Shown piece by piece: positions 35,766 to 48,378 of a stretch of 64,000 nucleotides of DNA. Position 1 is the stretch's first letter. Every line of letters begins with the position of its first letter. The DNA comes from Aotearoamyces nothofagi (Eukaryota; Ascomycota; Leotiomycetes; Leotiales; Tympanidaceae), in assembly GCA_015345905.1 (NCBI GenBank), contig JADDTR010000005.1, positions 434,001 through 498,000 on the forward strand. The letters are read 5' to 3'. Below the pieces are notes generated by a model, which was not told the DNA's origin, made no database searches, and saw nothing but the letters and a program-made list of their open reading frames with translations. Both the position numbers and the translations under genes were made by a program.

Positions 35766-38700
35766 TCAGTCCTCATCTCCATCAGAGTATTCGTGGTCGT
35801 TCTTTTGCTCCTTCTCTGGTTTCGATAGCTGCTTTTTCCATATGCTGTTGGCACGCTCCTTATTGATGTTTGGGAAGACAATATCAAAGACATCTGAGTA
35901 CCACTTCGCCGGCCGCCCCTCTATACCCTCTTTGATGTTCTATAATCTAATTAGCCGAGATCTCTATTAATTTCAAGAGGATGTATGCATACGGCAGGGA
36001 GTTCTAGCCAGTCAGATATATTGTCGTAGGGAAATATTATCATCTTCGACCCCGCGCGACGTGCAGCGACAGTCTTTTCGCGTAGACCACCAATCCTCAA
36101 AACCTTACCGGTAACAGTGAGTTCGCCAGTCATGGCGATAGTTGGATCCAGTGCTTTATCCAGTGCCAATGATAATAGCGATGTTGCCATGGTTATGCCT
36201 GCTGACGGCCCGTCTTTCTGAACAGCGCCTTCAGGGCAATGCAGATGTAGCCTTGCTTTGTCGAAGAAATGATTATCCGGAAAGTTCTTGGCCATCACTG
36301 ATTTGGCAAACGAGTAGGCAATAGTAGTAGATTCCTTCATAACAGCTTTAAGATTGCCGGTTGTTGCGAGGCCCGGACGAGAGCTGGATGTCAGCGCGCT
36401 CTCCAAGATTGATTCGACATAGAGAGCAGCGCCACCCATCTGTGTCCAAGCAAGGCCCATTGCAACTCCAGGAGGCGTGATCTCGTAAAGCCTGTCCGAA
36501 GTAAAAACAGGTGGGCCAACATAATCCTTTAAATTGTCCTTATCAATCTTAACGTGGACGCTTTCAGGCACTTTCAAGCTAACGCGAGGTGTCTCTGTTG
36601 TCTCCTTCGCGATGTTTTCAGGCGTCTCCTTCACATCCGAGTCGTCCTTATTCGACTCTTCTTGAGCTATTTTGCCTTCTTCCGTAAGAGCGTCAGCCTC
36701 AGGGAGGACAGCTTCTCCCAAGTCCTGGACAATCTTGAGTGCTGATTTGCGATAGACCTTCTCGATATGCTTCTTTAGATTCCGAACGCCAGACTCTCGA
36801 GCATATGATTTGATGAGCTCTTCGATAGCATCTTTGCTAAGATCAACATCCACATCTTTCAACCCGGCCAGCTCTTTAGCAGCTGGCCCCAGATACCTCT
36901 CTGCGATCGCCATCTTCTCGTCCGCAACATAGCCCGACAATTCAATCATCTCCATCCGGTCTAGAAGAGGACGTGGGATGGTGTCGGTCATATTCGCGGT
37001 GCAGACAAACAGTACTTTGGAGAGATCCACTGGTACATCCATGTAATGGTCGAGAAATGAATTGTTCTGCTCGGGGTCAAGCAATTCCAGCAACGCCGAT
37101 GCGGGATCACCTTGGTGGCCCCTCCCAATCTTATCTATCTCATCGATCAATATCAGGGGGTTCTCTGTCTGACACTTCTTAAGTGCTTGGATGATCCGCC
37201 CAGGCAGTGCACCAACATACGTCCGTCGATGGCCTTTAATTTCGGCTACATCTGTGAGCCCCCCGACACTGAATCTGTAGTACTGGCGATTGAGGGCTCT
37301 TGCAATCGATTTGCCGATGCTGGTCTTGCCCACGCCTGGAGGACCCACAAAGCACAAGATCTTTCCTTCAACAGTACCACGTAACTTCCCTACTGCAATA
37401 AATTCTAAAATTCTATCCTTGACATCTTTAAGTCCATGATGGTCCTCATCGAGCACAGTCATGGCGTTCTTGATGCCGAAATTTTCAGCACTTCTTTGGC
37501 CCCAAGGGATCTGAGTTAACCAGTCCAGGTAGTTTCTAGTAACATTAAACTCTGAAGCCGCCGGTTCTAGATGAGCTAGTTTGTTAATTTCTTCATCAAA
37601 TACCTTTTTAACAGCTTCTGGCATCGCGAGTTTTAGTGCCTTCTCTTTGAATTTTTCGACGAGTTTATCCTTGCCATCTGATTCAATACCTAGTTCTCTT
37701 CGAATTCCCTTCATTTGCTCCATCAACCAATACTCTCGTTGTCTCTTTTGGATCTTACTCTCTACATCCTTTGAGATCTTTGATTGTAGCTGAGCGTTCA
37801 TAAGCTCTTTCTTCAACACCACAAGGGCCTTCTGGAGCCGTTCTTCCACGTTTAGGGTCTCTAGCACATCTTGAAGCTCGGAAACTTCACCAGCAGACAC
37901 GGCAGCAGCAAAATCGGCAAGCTTTGCAGGTTCTTGCATGACGTTGCCAGCCGACTGACTCATCGAGAATGTTGAGATTTGATCTCGGAACAAACTATTC
38001 AGACTTGCCACTTCCTTAAAAACGTTGACAATTTCGTTTGTCACTGCTCGAACAATAGGACTCTTCGGGTCGTGAGGTTCCTCCACAAGGTTCTCGACAT
38101 TCACGAGACTGACTGGGTATTTGCGTAAGAATGAGGTAAGCTCGTAAGGCAAAGGTGAGACATCAGCAGTCTTCTGATCTGTTGGACTCTCCTCGAAACT
38201 TGCAACCACATCGCCTTTCCTTTCGTGTGCGGTAGAATCGTTCAAAGGTTTAGGAGGAATAGCATCAGGAACATTTTCTACATCTATTGATCCGCTGTCG
38301 ATCTTCTTTGCCGTACCTGAAGTAGTCCGATCTGGAGTAATTAACGCAGACATCTTGATCCGACGATGCGGATATAAGACCGCCGTAAGAGCGTCTGGTT
38401 CGCCGTGAACTGGAAATGCGCTTGTAATCTGAGCAAATACACCTACATCATGCACATCATCCATGCTCTCGATAGTATCTCGGTCTGCATTCTCGTCCTT
38501 GAAGAGGAAGGCTCCAATATAGGGCTGGCCTCGTTTTATCATCTCCTGAATCGCAGCAGCAACGTTTGGGTCTCGAATCGTGACAGCTTTGTAGAAGCCA
38601 GGGAATAGTGGACGTTTGGCAATCGGGATCGCCATGACCTGAGGATAGACTTCTGGAACCGTGGGTTTCTGCAGGGCACGCTCTGCTGACGGTTTTCGAC

Positions 38701-39151
38701 CTTTCTTTCCGCCATCTCCACTATTGGAATCACCATTACCTCCAGTAGTACTGCTACCTCGCCCATCGGCCGCATTACCGGAAGATGCACTACTTGACGA
38801 CCCAGAATCTGCGCTTTTGCTCCTTCCTTCAATAACCTCCTCATCGGCTGCTTCTCGCTCAAGCTCGGTCTTTTCTTTAGCAGTGTCTGTAGGAGCACTC
38901 TCAGTAGTTCGATCCTTGGGGTCATCTGATGCTTCTTTTCGACGGACAGGAGATGCCGAAAATAATGATCGGGAGTTGGAGGCAGTAAAGAAGGCCTTGT
39001 CTTGCTGCGCGGATAGCAGTGATGTATGGACTAGAAGCCGCCGCCGTGCTGTTGAGTACGGATGTCTGGCTTGATTCACTGCTCTTTTAGATGTATTGCG
39101 AGCTACACTTCGGAGCGCAAACCGCCATGGGAGGTTTTGGCCGTATAGCAT
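35766..39151 (-). CDS. PIM1: Mitochondrial ATP-dependent Lon protease
   Basis: Matrix AAA+ serine protease that degrades misfolded or oxidised proteins and helps keep mitochondrial DNA. One large exon is followed by a short intron and a final exon that adds 57 residues (NIKEGIEGRPAKWYSDVF onward), for about 1110 residues. Residues 1-70 are Arg/Ser-rich without acids, a clear mitochondrial presequence. A Ser/Gly/acidic linker follows. The Lon substrate-binding domain begins at MAIPIAKRPLFPGFY (about 170). Walker A GPPGVGKT is at about 602-609 and Walker B LILIDEIDK at about 657-665. An acidic insert at about 800-860 is typical of mitochondrial Lon. The catalytic dyad is Ser983 (KDGPSAGI) and Lys1026 (REKTVAA), separated by 43 residues as in known Lon proteases. 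The gene appears whole. Stopping at the unspliced end would lose the tail. Confidence 0.96.
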
Positions 39152-39775
39152 GCTCGAGCGTTGGGGGGCGAAGATCGACGAAGCTTCAGATTCGAGCTGA
39201 GAATGCCCTCGACTCTTTTAACATAAGAGTAGCCAGTCACGATTCAAATGCAATATATGTGAGCCGGTGACGGTGAAATGTCGCGTGGGAGATTTATGAA
39301 CGAACACTAGGTAGGTAATAATCGTCATCCATTTTGAAAGCACTCACTTCGGACAAAAGCGCCCGAGTAACTCCGGCGCCGAAATATCAGGCACACATTT
39401 ACCCATGTCTACTATACTTAGCCTTTGGCAAAGCTGACATGAAAGAGCCCGATTTGAAGTTGCAAATTCAGAAAGTTGACCTATATGTCTAGTGTAGCAT
39501 TATGACTCAATCATATGTACAGGGAAATTTAATCTATTATCACAGAAAAATGGACATTCGAACATCATCGAGTGTCAATCATGATGATTGCATAACTAAA
39601 GCCGGAGAAGGGATGCAAATGCCATTCTCGATCAAGCATTAGAGAGGAATCAAAGTGTCAGCCCTTTTGTAACATTTATTTTTTCTTTGCTAGAATAGCA
39701 GTGCATAGCACCGAAGCGCACACATATCAGACTTCAACACGCCAGGTGCAGAACTTGACTACTGCCAACGCTTTA
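39152..39775. promoter_or_regulatory. Lon promoter and BRO1 3' region
   Basis: About 620 bases lie between the Lon start and the BRO1 stop, both on the minus strand. It must contain the Lon promoter. I see no certain heat-shock element. The left third is AT-balanced with no open frame of note. Confidence 0.45.
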
Positions 39776-42700
39776 CTATTTCCATGCATTCAATCCGGCA
39801 TATGGATCTGGCCCGCCATGTTGTTGTGGCAATCTCTGCTGTCCGGGAACAGAACCTAGCGTGTATCCGCCATTTCCCTGAGGATACAGATTTATAGGCT
39901 GCTGGAAGGTCTGCTGAGGCCCAAGTGGCGGGGGGCCAGGGGGAGGCGGCGGCACCACATACCCTTGGGGAATACCCTGTTGCTGTGTGGGCAGTTGCTG
40001 CGGTGTCTGCTGGTAGCCGTACTGACTGTGAGAGAACTGCTGCTGTGTTGGAGGAGGCGATGTTGGTTGACTCTGATCACGACGAGAAAAGGAGCTTGGA
40101 TCGTAGCCTCCCTGTAGCTGTGAACCTGGTCTTGACGCTTGGCTATAAGAATCTGCCCTTTGTGTCGGTGGTTGCGAATAGTGGGTTGAAGGTTGAGGGC
40201 TAATATATGAAGGGTAAGCCATCTGAGATGGGTGCTGCGGTGGAGAAGTAGGGGGTTGATACTGTCCGGTAAAATGTGTTGAAGGATAGTGGGCAGAAGG
40301 AGAAACTGTGGGTTGTGCTCGCCCCACCGGCGACTTTGGGTTGGTTGGTGAGGCTGCAGGATCCATTGACATTCTTTCCATCAGTCCCCTGAGGCGCTCA
40401 CGCTCTCGATCCGCTTGTCCTCCTGCACTATTAGTTCTATCTTGCTCAATCTGGTTTAATAACTGAGCTCCCTCAGAGCGCCTATTATTAACAAAGGTCT
40501 CCACATTTTTTTCAAGGCTGTTCACTGTGTCCATCATCTCGCTGTACCACTTCTTTGCGGCATCTAGGCCTGCCTCGAGGTCAAGAAAATCCTGATACAC
40601 TCTTTTATATTTAGACATAACCGAAGAACGCTGCCTTGTGATAGCTTCGTACTTGCTTTGCTCCGATCGTACTCGTTTATCTGATAGAAGGCTATTGAAG
40701 GATATTGTTAATTCCTTCATCATAGCAGATTGCTTATGGTTCGCTTGAAGTAGCCGAGTTTGATAGGGTCGAAACTTTTCAAGCTCTGATTGAAAGAGCT
40801 GGGTCTCGTAGGTTGAGATTGCCTTCTTATTCAGAATTAAGACTTGTGATATATCATCGTTATGAACCTGATAGTTATAAGTCAGACCATTCTACGCAAT
40901 GTAAAGAGAACAGACCTTATCCTTTAGATCTTTCAGAACTTGAGCACGCTCTCTCTTAATCAAGTTCAACTTCTTCAAAATTTCTTCGACGTTGGCTATC
41001 TGATCCATCACGCTTGGTCCGTCGTCACCAAAATCATCATCTAGCAGATTACCCTCATTCTCTCCGGAGACCGGGCTTGCAACATTGTGTCTTGACTTGC
41101 CACCAGCCTTGATCAGCGCCCTTTGAAAGAGCACATCTGCCTCGCCAGTTTCCCCAGCAGAGCGCATCTCATCAAAATCCGTTTCATGTTGGCGCATCTT
41201 GGAGTATAGTAAGGTATCACTTCTTTCTGCTTCTTCGAGGGCGTCCCGATAATTTCTAATGTCATTCCTCAATGTTGTTGTCAATCTTGAACTAGGTTGC
41301 TGGGTCCATTCTCCTTCGTATTTCGAACGCATCTTTTCACATACACTTTCCTCCATGTCCAGCTGCTTGCTACTCTTATCTAGCACCCCGACTATACCCT
41401 GCTTACTTACTCTGAGATAGTCGAATGTCGAGTTGTACGTGCCATGACCAGCAAGCTCATCACACCAGCTTTTAAACTCATCATCTGCGAGAAGCTCCTG
41501 ATCAAAGCCCCCCTTGAGGACTTGTAATGCACCTGGCAACCTTAAATAGTCTAAACTTGCCGCCATTTCGCCATTAGCAATCTCAACACGTTCTGTTTCG
41601 GCTCGTACTAATTTGGCTTTCTCCTCGTCGTACAAGCTTGCTGACTCCGTAACTGACATTGGGACGATCTTTTGAAATATATCTGGACCAGTGATCCGTT
41701 GAATGTCCTGGCCGGCATAAAGTTCGCTAACTGGAATTGCTTTTGCTGCGGGAAGCTTCGGAATAACTGAGAGGCTAGCTTCCGCAGGTACTGTTTGATG
41801 ATAGATGTAATCATTATCTTTAATAAGCTCAGCTAGCTTTTCTTGGACGTTTACGAGATGTCTTCGGCTGATCTCAACTAGACTGATGCCCGTCTCTGAG
41901 CTCAAATTCGAATTTGCAGGGACGTTCGTGGGAAACCCGTTTGCCAGTCTATTTGCATCTTTAGCAGCGGTTTCGGCTATCTGGAGGCGAGCAATGGCAG
42001 CACCATGTGAATTGGCATCATCGTCGGCAAGAGCTTGATAATACTGTGCCAGGGAAGACATATAATTCGACTTGATCTATAGCAAGTTAGTTAGCATATA
42101 GCCCCATAGTTTATGAAGCTTTCGAGCTTCATCTATAGGATGAGCGAAAGCAGTCAAATGAAGCTAAGCATTTATCGACGTATGATCTTGGGGGTAACAT
42201 GCCTGTGTAAGTACAAGCCAGACCTTTTCAAAAATGGCCTTGTTCACATTTTCTTGTACTCCCTCGACAGCCTGAGAATATAGATAGCTAGCCTGGCTTG
42301 CTAACTTGGCTAATAGTCCTACCTTCTTCCCATCCGCAATTTGTTTTTCCAAAAAGACTTCTTGACCCTGTGCGAGCATTATCTGTATGAGCGTCTTCAC
42401 AGTATCTCTACTCAGATCTGTCGATGGTGCATGAAGGAAGTTTTCATTGATATATGTAAACATGCCTGCGGAGGCTTGAAAGGAGTGGTATGCGGTTTTC
42501 AGGCCTGAATCTTCGGATCGTGTCTGATGAGCTGCATGGCAAGAGAGAACTGCGGATATATTGAATATTATTGAAGCTTTTTCATATGCCAAAGAATACT
42601 GTGATGTTGGCTTATGGGTAAAGGCATCGAACCTGTACGGTATATCAGTTTCTAGTCCTAATATGTGTCGCGCATGTGCTTAACTACAACATACCATGTA

Positions 42701-42972
42701 AAAGAGATCTTTATGTGGTTTTCGTCAACGGGAAATCGGAGGTCCAGAAGCTCGAGTTGACCATAGTAGCGATATAGAAGGTCCCGTCCAGCTGCACTGT
42801 CTTTACCAGCACCCCTCATGTCCTGTCGCAAACGGTTCAGTGTGGCACATTCCTCCGCATACCTCTCTGGATCATCACCATAGGTCTGTCTGATGTATCC
42901 CTTCAGCGGCTGTATCCAGTCTATTTCGTTCGTCGCCTTCAGCGGAATTGAAATCATAGGTGAAGCTGCCAT
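39776..42972 (-). CDS. BRO1: BRO1-domain protein, ESCRT-associated (vacuolar sorting)
   Basis: Cytosolic class E vacuolar-sorting protein acting with ESCRT-III on endosomes, recruiting the Doa4 deubiquitinase during multivesicular body formation. Four inferred exons (42972-42695, 42632-42203, 42076-40916, 40867-39776) give 986 residues. The N-terminal BRO1 domain (about 1-390) starts MISIPLKATNEIDW and includes the FDAFTHKPTSQYSLAYEKA segment typical of Bro1. A long alpha-helical V domain (about 400-760) follows. The end is Pro/Gln-rich with a polyproline run (VVPPPPPGPPP) at about 930. The Pro-rich tail and overall length favour Bro1 over its paralogue Rim20/PalA. Intron 2 begins with GC rather than GT (CAG|GCATGT). 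A GT donor 12 bases upstream would also keep frame but would drop four residues at a conserved helix. Confidence 0.93.
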
Positions 42973-44134
42973 GGTCGCTACAGGTTATATGGACGTGTCC
43001 TGCTCTCTTAATGGCGCTTAAAACTGACGGGAAAGTCTTTCTGACGAGGAGGATTGCTTTTCGAGCGACTACGGACAGAAGCAGGGTGTGCAACGCATGA
43101 GGCCTGGCTTAACGAAGATATGCTGTTTGCGAGAAGCTAAGATATGCGCTGAATATTCCAGTTATGGCTGAAAACTCAGCTTGAGGTAATCCTAATACTC
43201 TGGCTCTTGAGGCAGAGTGTCCAATACATCGATGTAGAGCGCGATCTTCAAGTGAAGGTTCGGATATGCACTATGTAGCTGTGAGCTGGTTGGCAGGGCC
43301 GTAGCTCAAAGCAAGAAGTCCAGTTGTGTGCGCAGTGCAGTGAATACGAGATAAACAGATTGCCTACTACGATATCAAGCTGTACGACGCAAATGCATGC
43401 GACTTTTTTGCGGATCGCGTTGATGATATGTATGAGTATGGACGAGTATGTACAAGTGTACTCTGACGACAACCAGGTGATTCAATAATGCCTATCGCAG
43501 TCTAGCCGCCGGCCAACAACTGAGCCTGAGGATTCAAAAGTGGACGTCAGAACTACTCCCTCGCCCACTTATTTGTAGCAAACTTAAAAGGCTATAATGA
43601 TTAGAGAAAAATTTTGGTAGGCATTGTCTACAAATCATTAAACTATGAGCGACTTCACACTTCTCATCACACCTATCAGTCAGACCAGCACTAAATAAAA
43701 CCAGTATGCCGGTCATGCAGGTGATAAGCTTGTGATCGCAGCTTTTAGTTTCACATAGTACTTCATTGGTTGAATAAGGTATTCCCTTCTGAGGTCGTTT
43801 TATATTAGTCGAGCCAGACACAAAGACAGTCAGTAAGCCATTGTTGGAATCTGTGCCATTTATGGTACTGTAGAGTTTTTTGATCGATAATTTAGGGCCT
43901 TATATAAAAGCTGCACTTCGTGACTGTCTAGAGAAGAGTGCCCATTTTCGAGTTTTGTTCTATATAGTAATTAGATGCGTGCGTGGGGAGCTTTGTCAAG
44001 TTCTGCCCAGCCCAAATAGGGCGACAAGACGCCCTCTATCCCACACCATCCATGTTCTTTATACATGGCGCTAATGCAGTGGTAGGTCATGCGTGTAAGA
44101 CATGACAAGATGTTAATGTACAGTGAGATGAGCC
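42973..44134. other. Spacer between BRO1 and MDJ1, no gene seen
   Basis: Contains the BRO1 promoter and the MDJ1 3' region. Only short open frames occur, without recognisable products. Composition is average with a few AT-rich runs near 43.6-43.9 kb. Confidence 0.55.
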
Positions 44135-45969
44135 TTAAACTCCCGATCCTGATGATTTCTTGGTCTCCCCATTGCCTTCGTTCTTTGGGTCTCCACTCTT
44201 CATGCCTTCGTTCTTCGAGCGACTAGTCTTAGATGCTTCTCCCTTTGTATCATCAGGAGTATCAGATGAATGGCTATCGTCTGCAGAGTAGGCCGGGTTT
44301 TCCGTGAGTTTATGCCATACTGATTTAAGGAACCCTTCGTTTTTGGGGGGGCTAGTTGCAGAATTCGATGATGAATTAGATGGGCCGGCCGATGGTCTAA
44401 AACGTTAAGTCATTGGAATAATTTTTCTGGGGTCAGATCTCCACTTACGATGAGCGCCCAACATTCATGATGCGGTTCGCCGTCTTATCGCCCATCTCAT
44501 CGGCAAGCATTTCAGCAATAGTTCGTTGATTCGCACTGAGATATTTTGGCATTGTAACCTTGAACTCGACTTTCAGATCTCCCGAGGCACCTCTTCGGCC
44601 GTTCAACTTCTTCATTCCCATGCCACTTAACGTGATCTTGTCCCCTGTTCCAGTGCCCGTTCCAATTTTAACACCGACATGTCCATCAAGGGTTGGAATT
44701 TTTACCTCTCCGCCCAGTACAGCAGTGGTCAAGGGAATTGTAGCTGTATATAAGACGTCAGATCCAGACCGGCTGAACTTGGAGTCTGGTGCAACCCTGA
44801 CGTGAACATATAAATCTCCCCGAGTCGATTTCGCAGTTGGGTTTACAGCATTTCCAGTAGCTGGTGCATCGCCTTCTTGATCAAGACGTAATCTCATTCC
44901 ATCCTCAATACCACCCGGTATATTGACGTTTATCGACTTCCGCTCACGGACGACACCATCGCCTGCGCAGGTATTACACTCTCCTCCTCTTGGAATAGTA
45001 ACACCTTGTCCACCACATGCGCCACAAGTTGAAGCCATCTGAAAACCGCCTTGCATAAAATGGACTCGAGTTCCAGTTCCATCACATGACTTGCATTCTG
45101 ACCGTTTTGTCCCCGGCTTCAACCCGCTGCCGGAACAGGTGTTGCAAGTCGTTAAAGGTGTTATGGTGATGGACTTGCTGGTTCCTTTCGCCGCCTCCAT
45201 AAATGATATGGTTGTCTGTACCTCAATATTCTCGCCAACTAGTATCTCCTCCTGTCGGAATGGTGAGGCCCGGCCGCCCCGTCCTCTCCGAGCTTGTTGG
45301 CCACCAAAAGCTTTGAATAAATCATCGAACGAGAAATCAGCTCCAAAGCCCCCCCCTCCACTAAATCCACCAAAACCTCCAGCACCAGCAGCTCCACCAA
45401 ATGGGCCTCCTGCAGCACCTCTGAATGGATCCGCACTCGGTCCGGGGCCAGCTCCCTGATCGAAGGCCCCAGATCCATACTGGTCCCAAGCCTCCTTCTT
45501 TTTGGGGTCTGATAAAAGCTCGTAGGCGGACTGCGCTTCAGCAAACTTATCTTTGGCTGAAGGGTCTTTATTCGTGTCTGGGTGGAATTTCTTAGCAAGG
45601 CCATAGTAAGCTTTCTTTATGTCGGCCGGTGTAGCTTTCTTTCCTACGCCAAGAACTGCATAAGGATTCTTCGTAGCATAATAGCTAGGAGACGCATGGA
45701 ATAACTAAACTCGTCCGTCAGCATTGTTTTCCTACAGATGTGTTGCAACCTAGGATACGTACTCTCTGCGTGGATGGGCACAACCTGTACGGGTTGATTG
45801 TGGAAGGTTTAGGGCGGTTCATTCGCATTGATGCACATATACTGAAGACTCTTGCTTGAGTAGAAATCCAGACATCGTCTCTATCTCGTCGTCGACAAAT
45901 CCGGATAGGACTTTTATATCGAAAGGGAGTGGTAGCCTTCACCAAGAGACCGGATGCGCCGGCGTTCAT
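44135..45969 (-). CDS. MDJ1: Mitochondrial DnaJ (Hsp40) co-chaperone Mdj1
   Basis: J-protein partner of mitochondrial Hsp70 in the matrix. It promotes folding and passes misfolded proteins to Lon. Three inferred exons (45969-45763, 45704-44449, 44396-44135) give 574 residues. A basic presequence leads to a probable cleavage region at [14 protein letters not shown]. The J domain begins [12 protein letters not shown] and has the HPD triad in [10 protein letters not shown] Gly/Phe-rich linker follows. The zinc domain has four repeats: [24 protein letters not shown] and CNTCAGDG. C-terminal substrate-binding domains then lead to a Ser/Lys-rich tail. The start chosen has a good context (GCCATGAAC). 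The same frame stays open upstream to an ATG at 46,155, so a longer N-terminus is possible. The close neighbour Lon belongs to the same quality-control pathway. Confidence 0.93.
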
Positions 45970-46530
45970 GGCGATCTGCAGGTTCGTAGCATCAGTACAC
46001 AAAGAATACAAAAAGGTCCGGAGCTGCGAAGGAGACGCCTGATGCAGAAAATGGTAGAAGATTATTGTTGTTTGTGATGTAGAAGTCAAGATAAGGGCGA
46101 TAGAGCTCACCAAACGGCCGAGCTCATCATCAACTTTTTTTCCTTTAGCTGTCATTGGCCAGATAAAATCTAGCGAGTATCTTCCAGAAGAACGGACAAG
46201 CTACATCGTGAACACAAGACGCTATACGGTGTCTGTTCTCTCCTATCTCAAATGAAAAATAAAACAAACTCCTTGTCTTATTAGTAGCAATTCTACTTAT
46301 GTGTTTTAGTTCGTTTAAGAATAATAAATATAAATAATGTTGACCATACTGTCCACTTATTGCAATTCAAACCGTCCCCAAACTAGGAAATGAACACCAT
46401 GCGCCATGCACCATGAGCCATGCACCATGCACTCACATATGCAAGGGCTTCTCTAATTTAGAGGAGGTAAATATTTATGTCAATGCCCCTAATTTTTCCG
46501 AACTCCATTATATCAAAATGCATCAGAAAG
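45970..46530. other. Spacer upstream of MDJ1, with in-frame upstream start
   Basis: On the minus strand the MDJ1 frame continues open to an ATG at 46,155 (MTAKGKKVDDELGRL). A possible intron (GTGAGC at about 46,110 to a CAG near 46,035) lies between. It may be an upstream exon, a leader peptide or an accident. The rest is promoter-like spacer. Confidence 0.4.
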
Positions 46531-47178
46531 TTAGCGCTGTCGTTGTGGTGCGAACCGTATGCGAAACTTCTTATCTAGTTCTCTTTCAGTGTACGGTTCT
46601 TCACGAGGAACTCAAGGACCGACCTTGATATTTAGCCTTATAAAGGAAGTCAACAACTACCTCATTCTCCTGTATGCCAAGGCCATTGAAATGCTTTCGG
46701 ACAGCATTGGCCAATTGATCTTTACTCTGCCTTCGCCGATCTTTCCTCCTAGCCATCGTCGGGGATAGTCGTCCTATGCCGGGACGTGAGAGAATAAGTT
46801 GGTTGTATTCGCTCTTGAACGCCGAAGGGGTATTCAGGCCGTAGGAATGGCGGTACGAATGGAGTATAGATGGCTCCAGTGTCGACCACTGTATCTGTCC
46901 ATGATCAGCAGGGTCATTGGAGCAAGAACGGATATAAAGCTTACAGTGGCATTGTTATCTTGTCCGTTTGTATTGGGGACTCCAGTTACTGTTGAGGATG
47001 AAACTGTACCAGCTATAGTCATGTCTCTCAAAGAGCTACCGGTTCCCAAGCCACCTGCTACTCGTCGCCCTTTGCCATTATTGCCAGCGGTATTTGCGAC
47101 GTTGCCCGCTTTCTCTCTTGTGCTGGATGCCTCAGATCTCGAATCATCCGGCACTGTTCGTGATTTTGAAGGGGGCAT
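46531..47178 (-). CDS. SAP30: SAP30-like subunit of the Sin3/Rpd3 histone deacetylase complex
   Basis: Small nuclear protein linking Sin3 to the Rpd3 (HDAC1) deacetylase; it represses transcription. Three inferred exons (47178-46945, 46888-46624, 46574-46531) give 180 residues, with introns of 56 and 49 nt. The Ser/Gly-rich N-terminus (MPPSKSRTVPDDSRSEAS) is disordered. The Sin3-binding region starts near LHSYRHSYGLNTPSAF and carries RPGIGRLSPTMARRKDRRR, then KDQLANAVRKHFN and the end helix ENEVVVDFLYKAKYQ. The final exon adds DKKFRIRFAPQRQR, which matches the tail of fungal SAP30 proteins and shows that the 49-nt intron is real, since reading through it stops after GRSLSSS. No single open frame covers the gene, so it is easy to miss. 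Confidence 0.88.
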
Positions 47179-48317
47179 ATTGTGAGCTCAATGTTGTGAA
47201 GGTACACGCATAAACGAATCAGCTTTCAATAATAAGATCATGGACGTTAGTAGGTCGGGCACACACGTCGATCGTTGTATCTTGCTCAAGATGCTGTGTC
47301 CTGTGTCGGGCCGGTGAATCATGGCAATAATGGCAATGGTAATCTCCGCCCCGCGGTTCTTTCAATAGAGCTTAGCTGCACAGGGGCCGTACCACCTGTA
47401 CCTTTTGACTATTTCTTAGCCAAATACAGGATAACGTGACCGGCTGGGGAAAATCTTTGTTCCGCAGTAATAACCATCTACAACCCCTAAGGCTGCCATG
47501 TCGTTCAATGGCAAGCTTGCATTGTGCAGTGCAACCTTGCACAGAGTGTATTTAGGCACATGTAGGCACGCAAGTCCAGTAGATGGAGAAGAGACGTGTG
47601 CTCGTATGCTCGTGTCCCTGTGCGTGGGCTGATGGATTCTAGTAAGTACCTTATCGACATTACAGAATAAGGCACGAATACATGCATACATGCACATGAC
47701 ATAATCCGTACATGCCCGGCTTGCTCGCAGCCGTACGAGAGCCAGGGCCCAGAATGGGGTGGATGAGATGAGTCCTCACACTCTTCAGCGTACGTAGGTG
47801 GGTTTTGTTTTGATATGCGGCAATTCGAGTCTTCGTGCATGGCATGGTGCATGGCCAGCCATGCTGCACTGCACACTGCAAACTCTGCGGGCACACCCAC
47901 GTCCCCATGTGCCCTGCGACCGGAGGGGAGTGCGGGCAGCTGGGGGGGGCGTTGTGGGCGTTGTGGGCGTCGTGGGCGTCTTCTCGGCCCTGGCGTGTCT
48001 CGTGCTGCCAGCTCGCTTCCGGCTACACCAGGCTCCCCTCCCCTACATACTGGAAGGTAGCCATCAGCCCGGCTGGGAGCTGGAAGCTGCCGGCCAGCCT
48101 GCCAGCCATCCTCTCGCGCCTCGCACTCGCCTTCGCCTTCCACGGCGCCTGTGCCTTGTCCATCAGCCACTGCGCCTCGTCCCTCCAGAACACCTCGTCC
48201 CTGCTCCCGTCGTTGAATCCTGTGCCTACGGTGGTCAGACAGCCACCACTACGACGTGGCTAGCCCTACGCCTCTGCTGTGCGTGCAGTTGTACAGTAAT
48301 GCGTAATGCTGGACAGT

Positions 48318-48378
48318 AGGGTCAGGTAGGTCAGGTAGGTGAGGTAGGTCAGATAGGTGAGGTAGGCACAGTAGGTAA
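48318..48378. repeat. GGTAGGTCA-type tandem array
   Basis: Six or more imperfect units of about 10 nt (AGGTAGGTCA, AGGTAGGTGA), ending in AGGTAGGCACAGTAGGTAA. Confidence 0.8.

Noticed and set aside
47505-48319. Long frames on both strands (up to 221 codons) rich in Ala/Gly/Arg or Pro
   Set aside because: GC-rich repeat sequence lacking stops; the strands mirror each other and no domain is visible.
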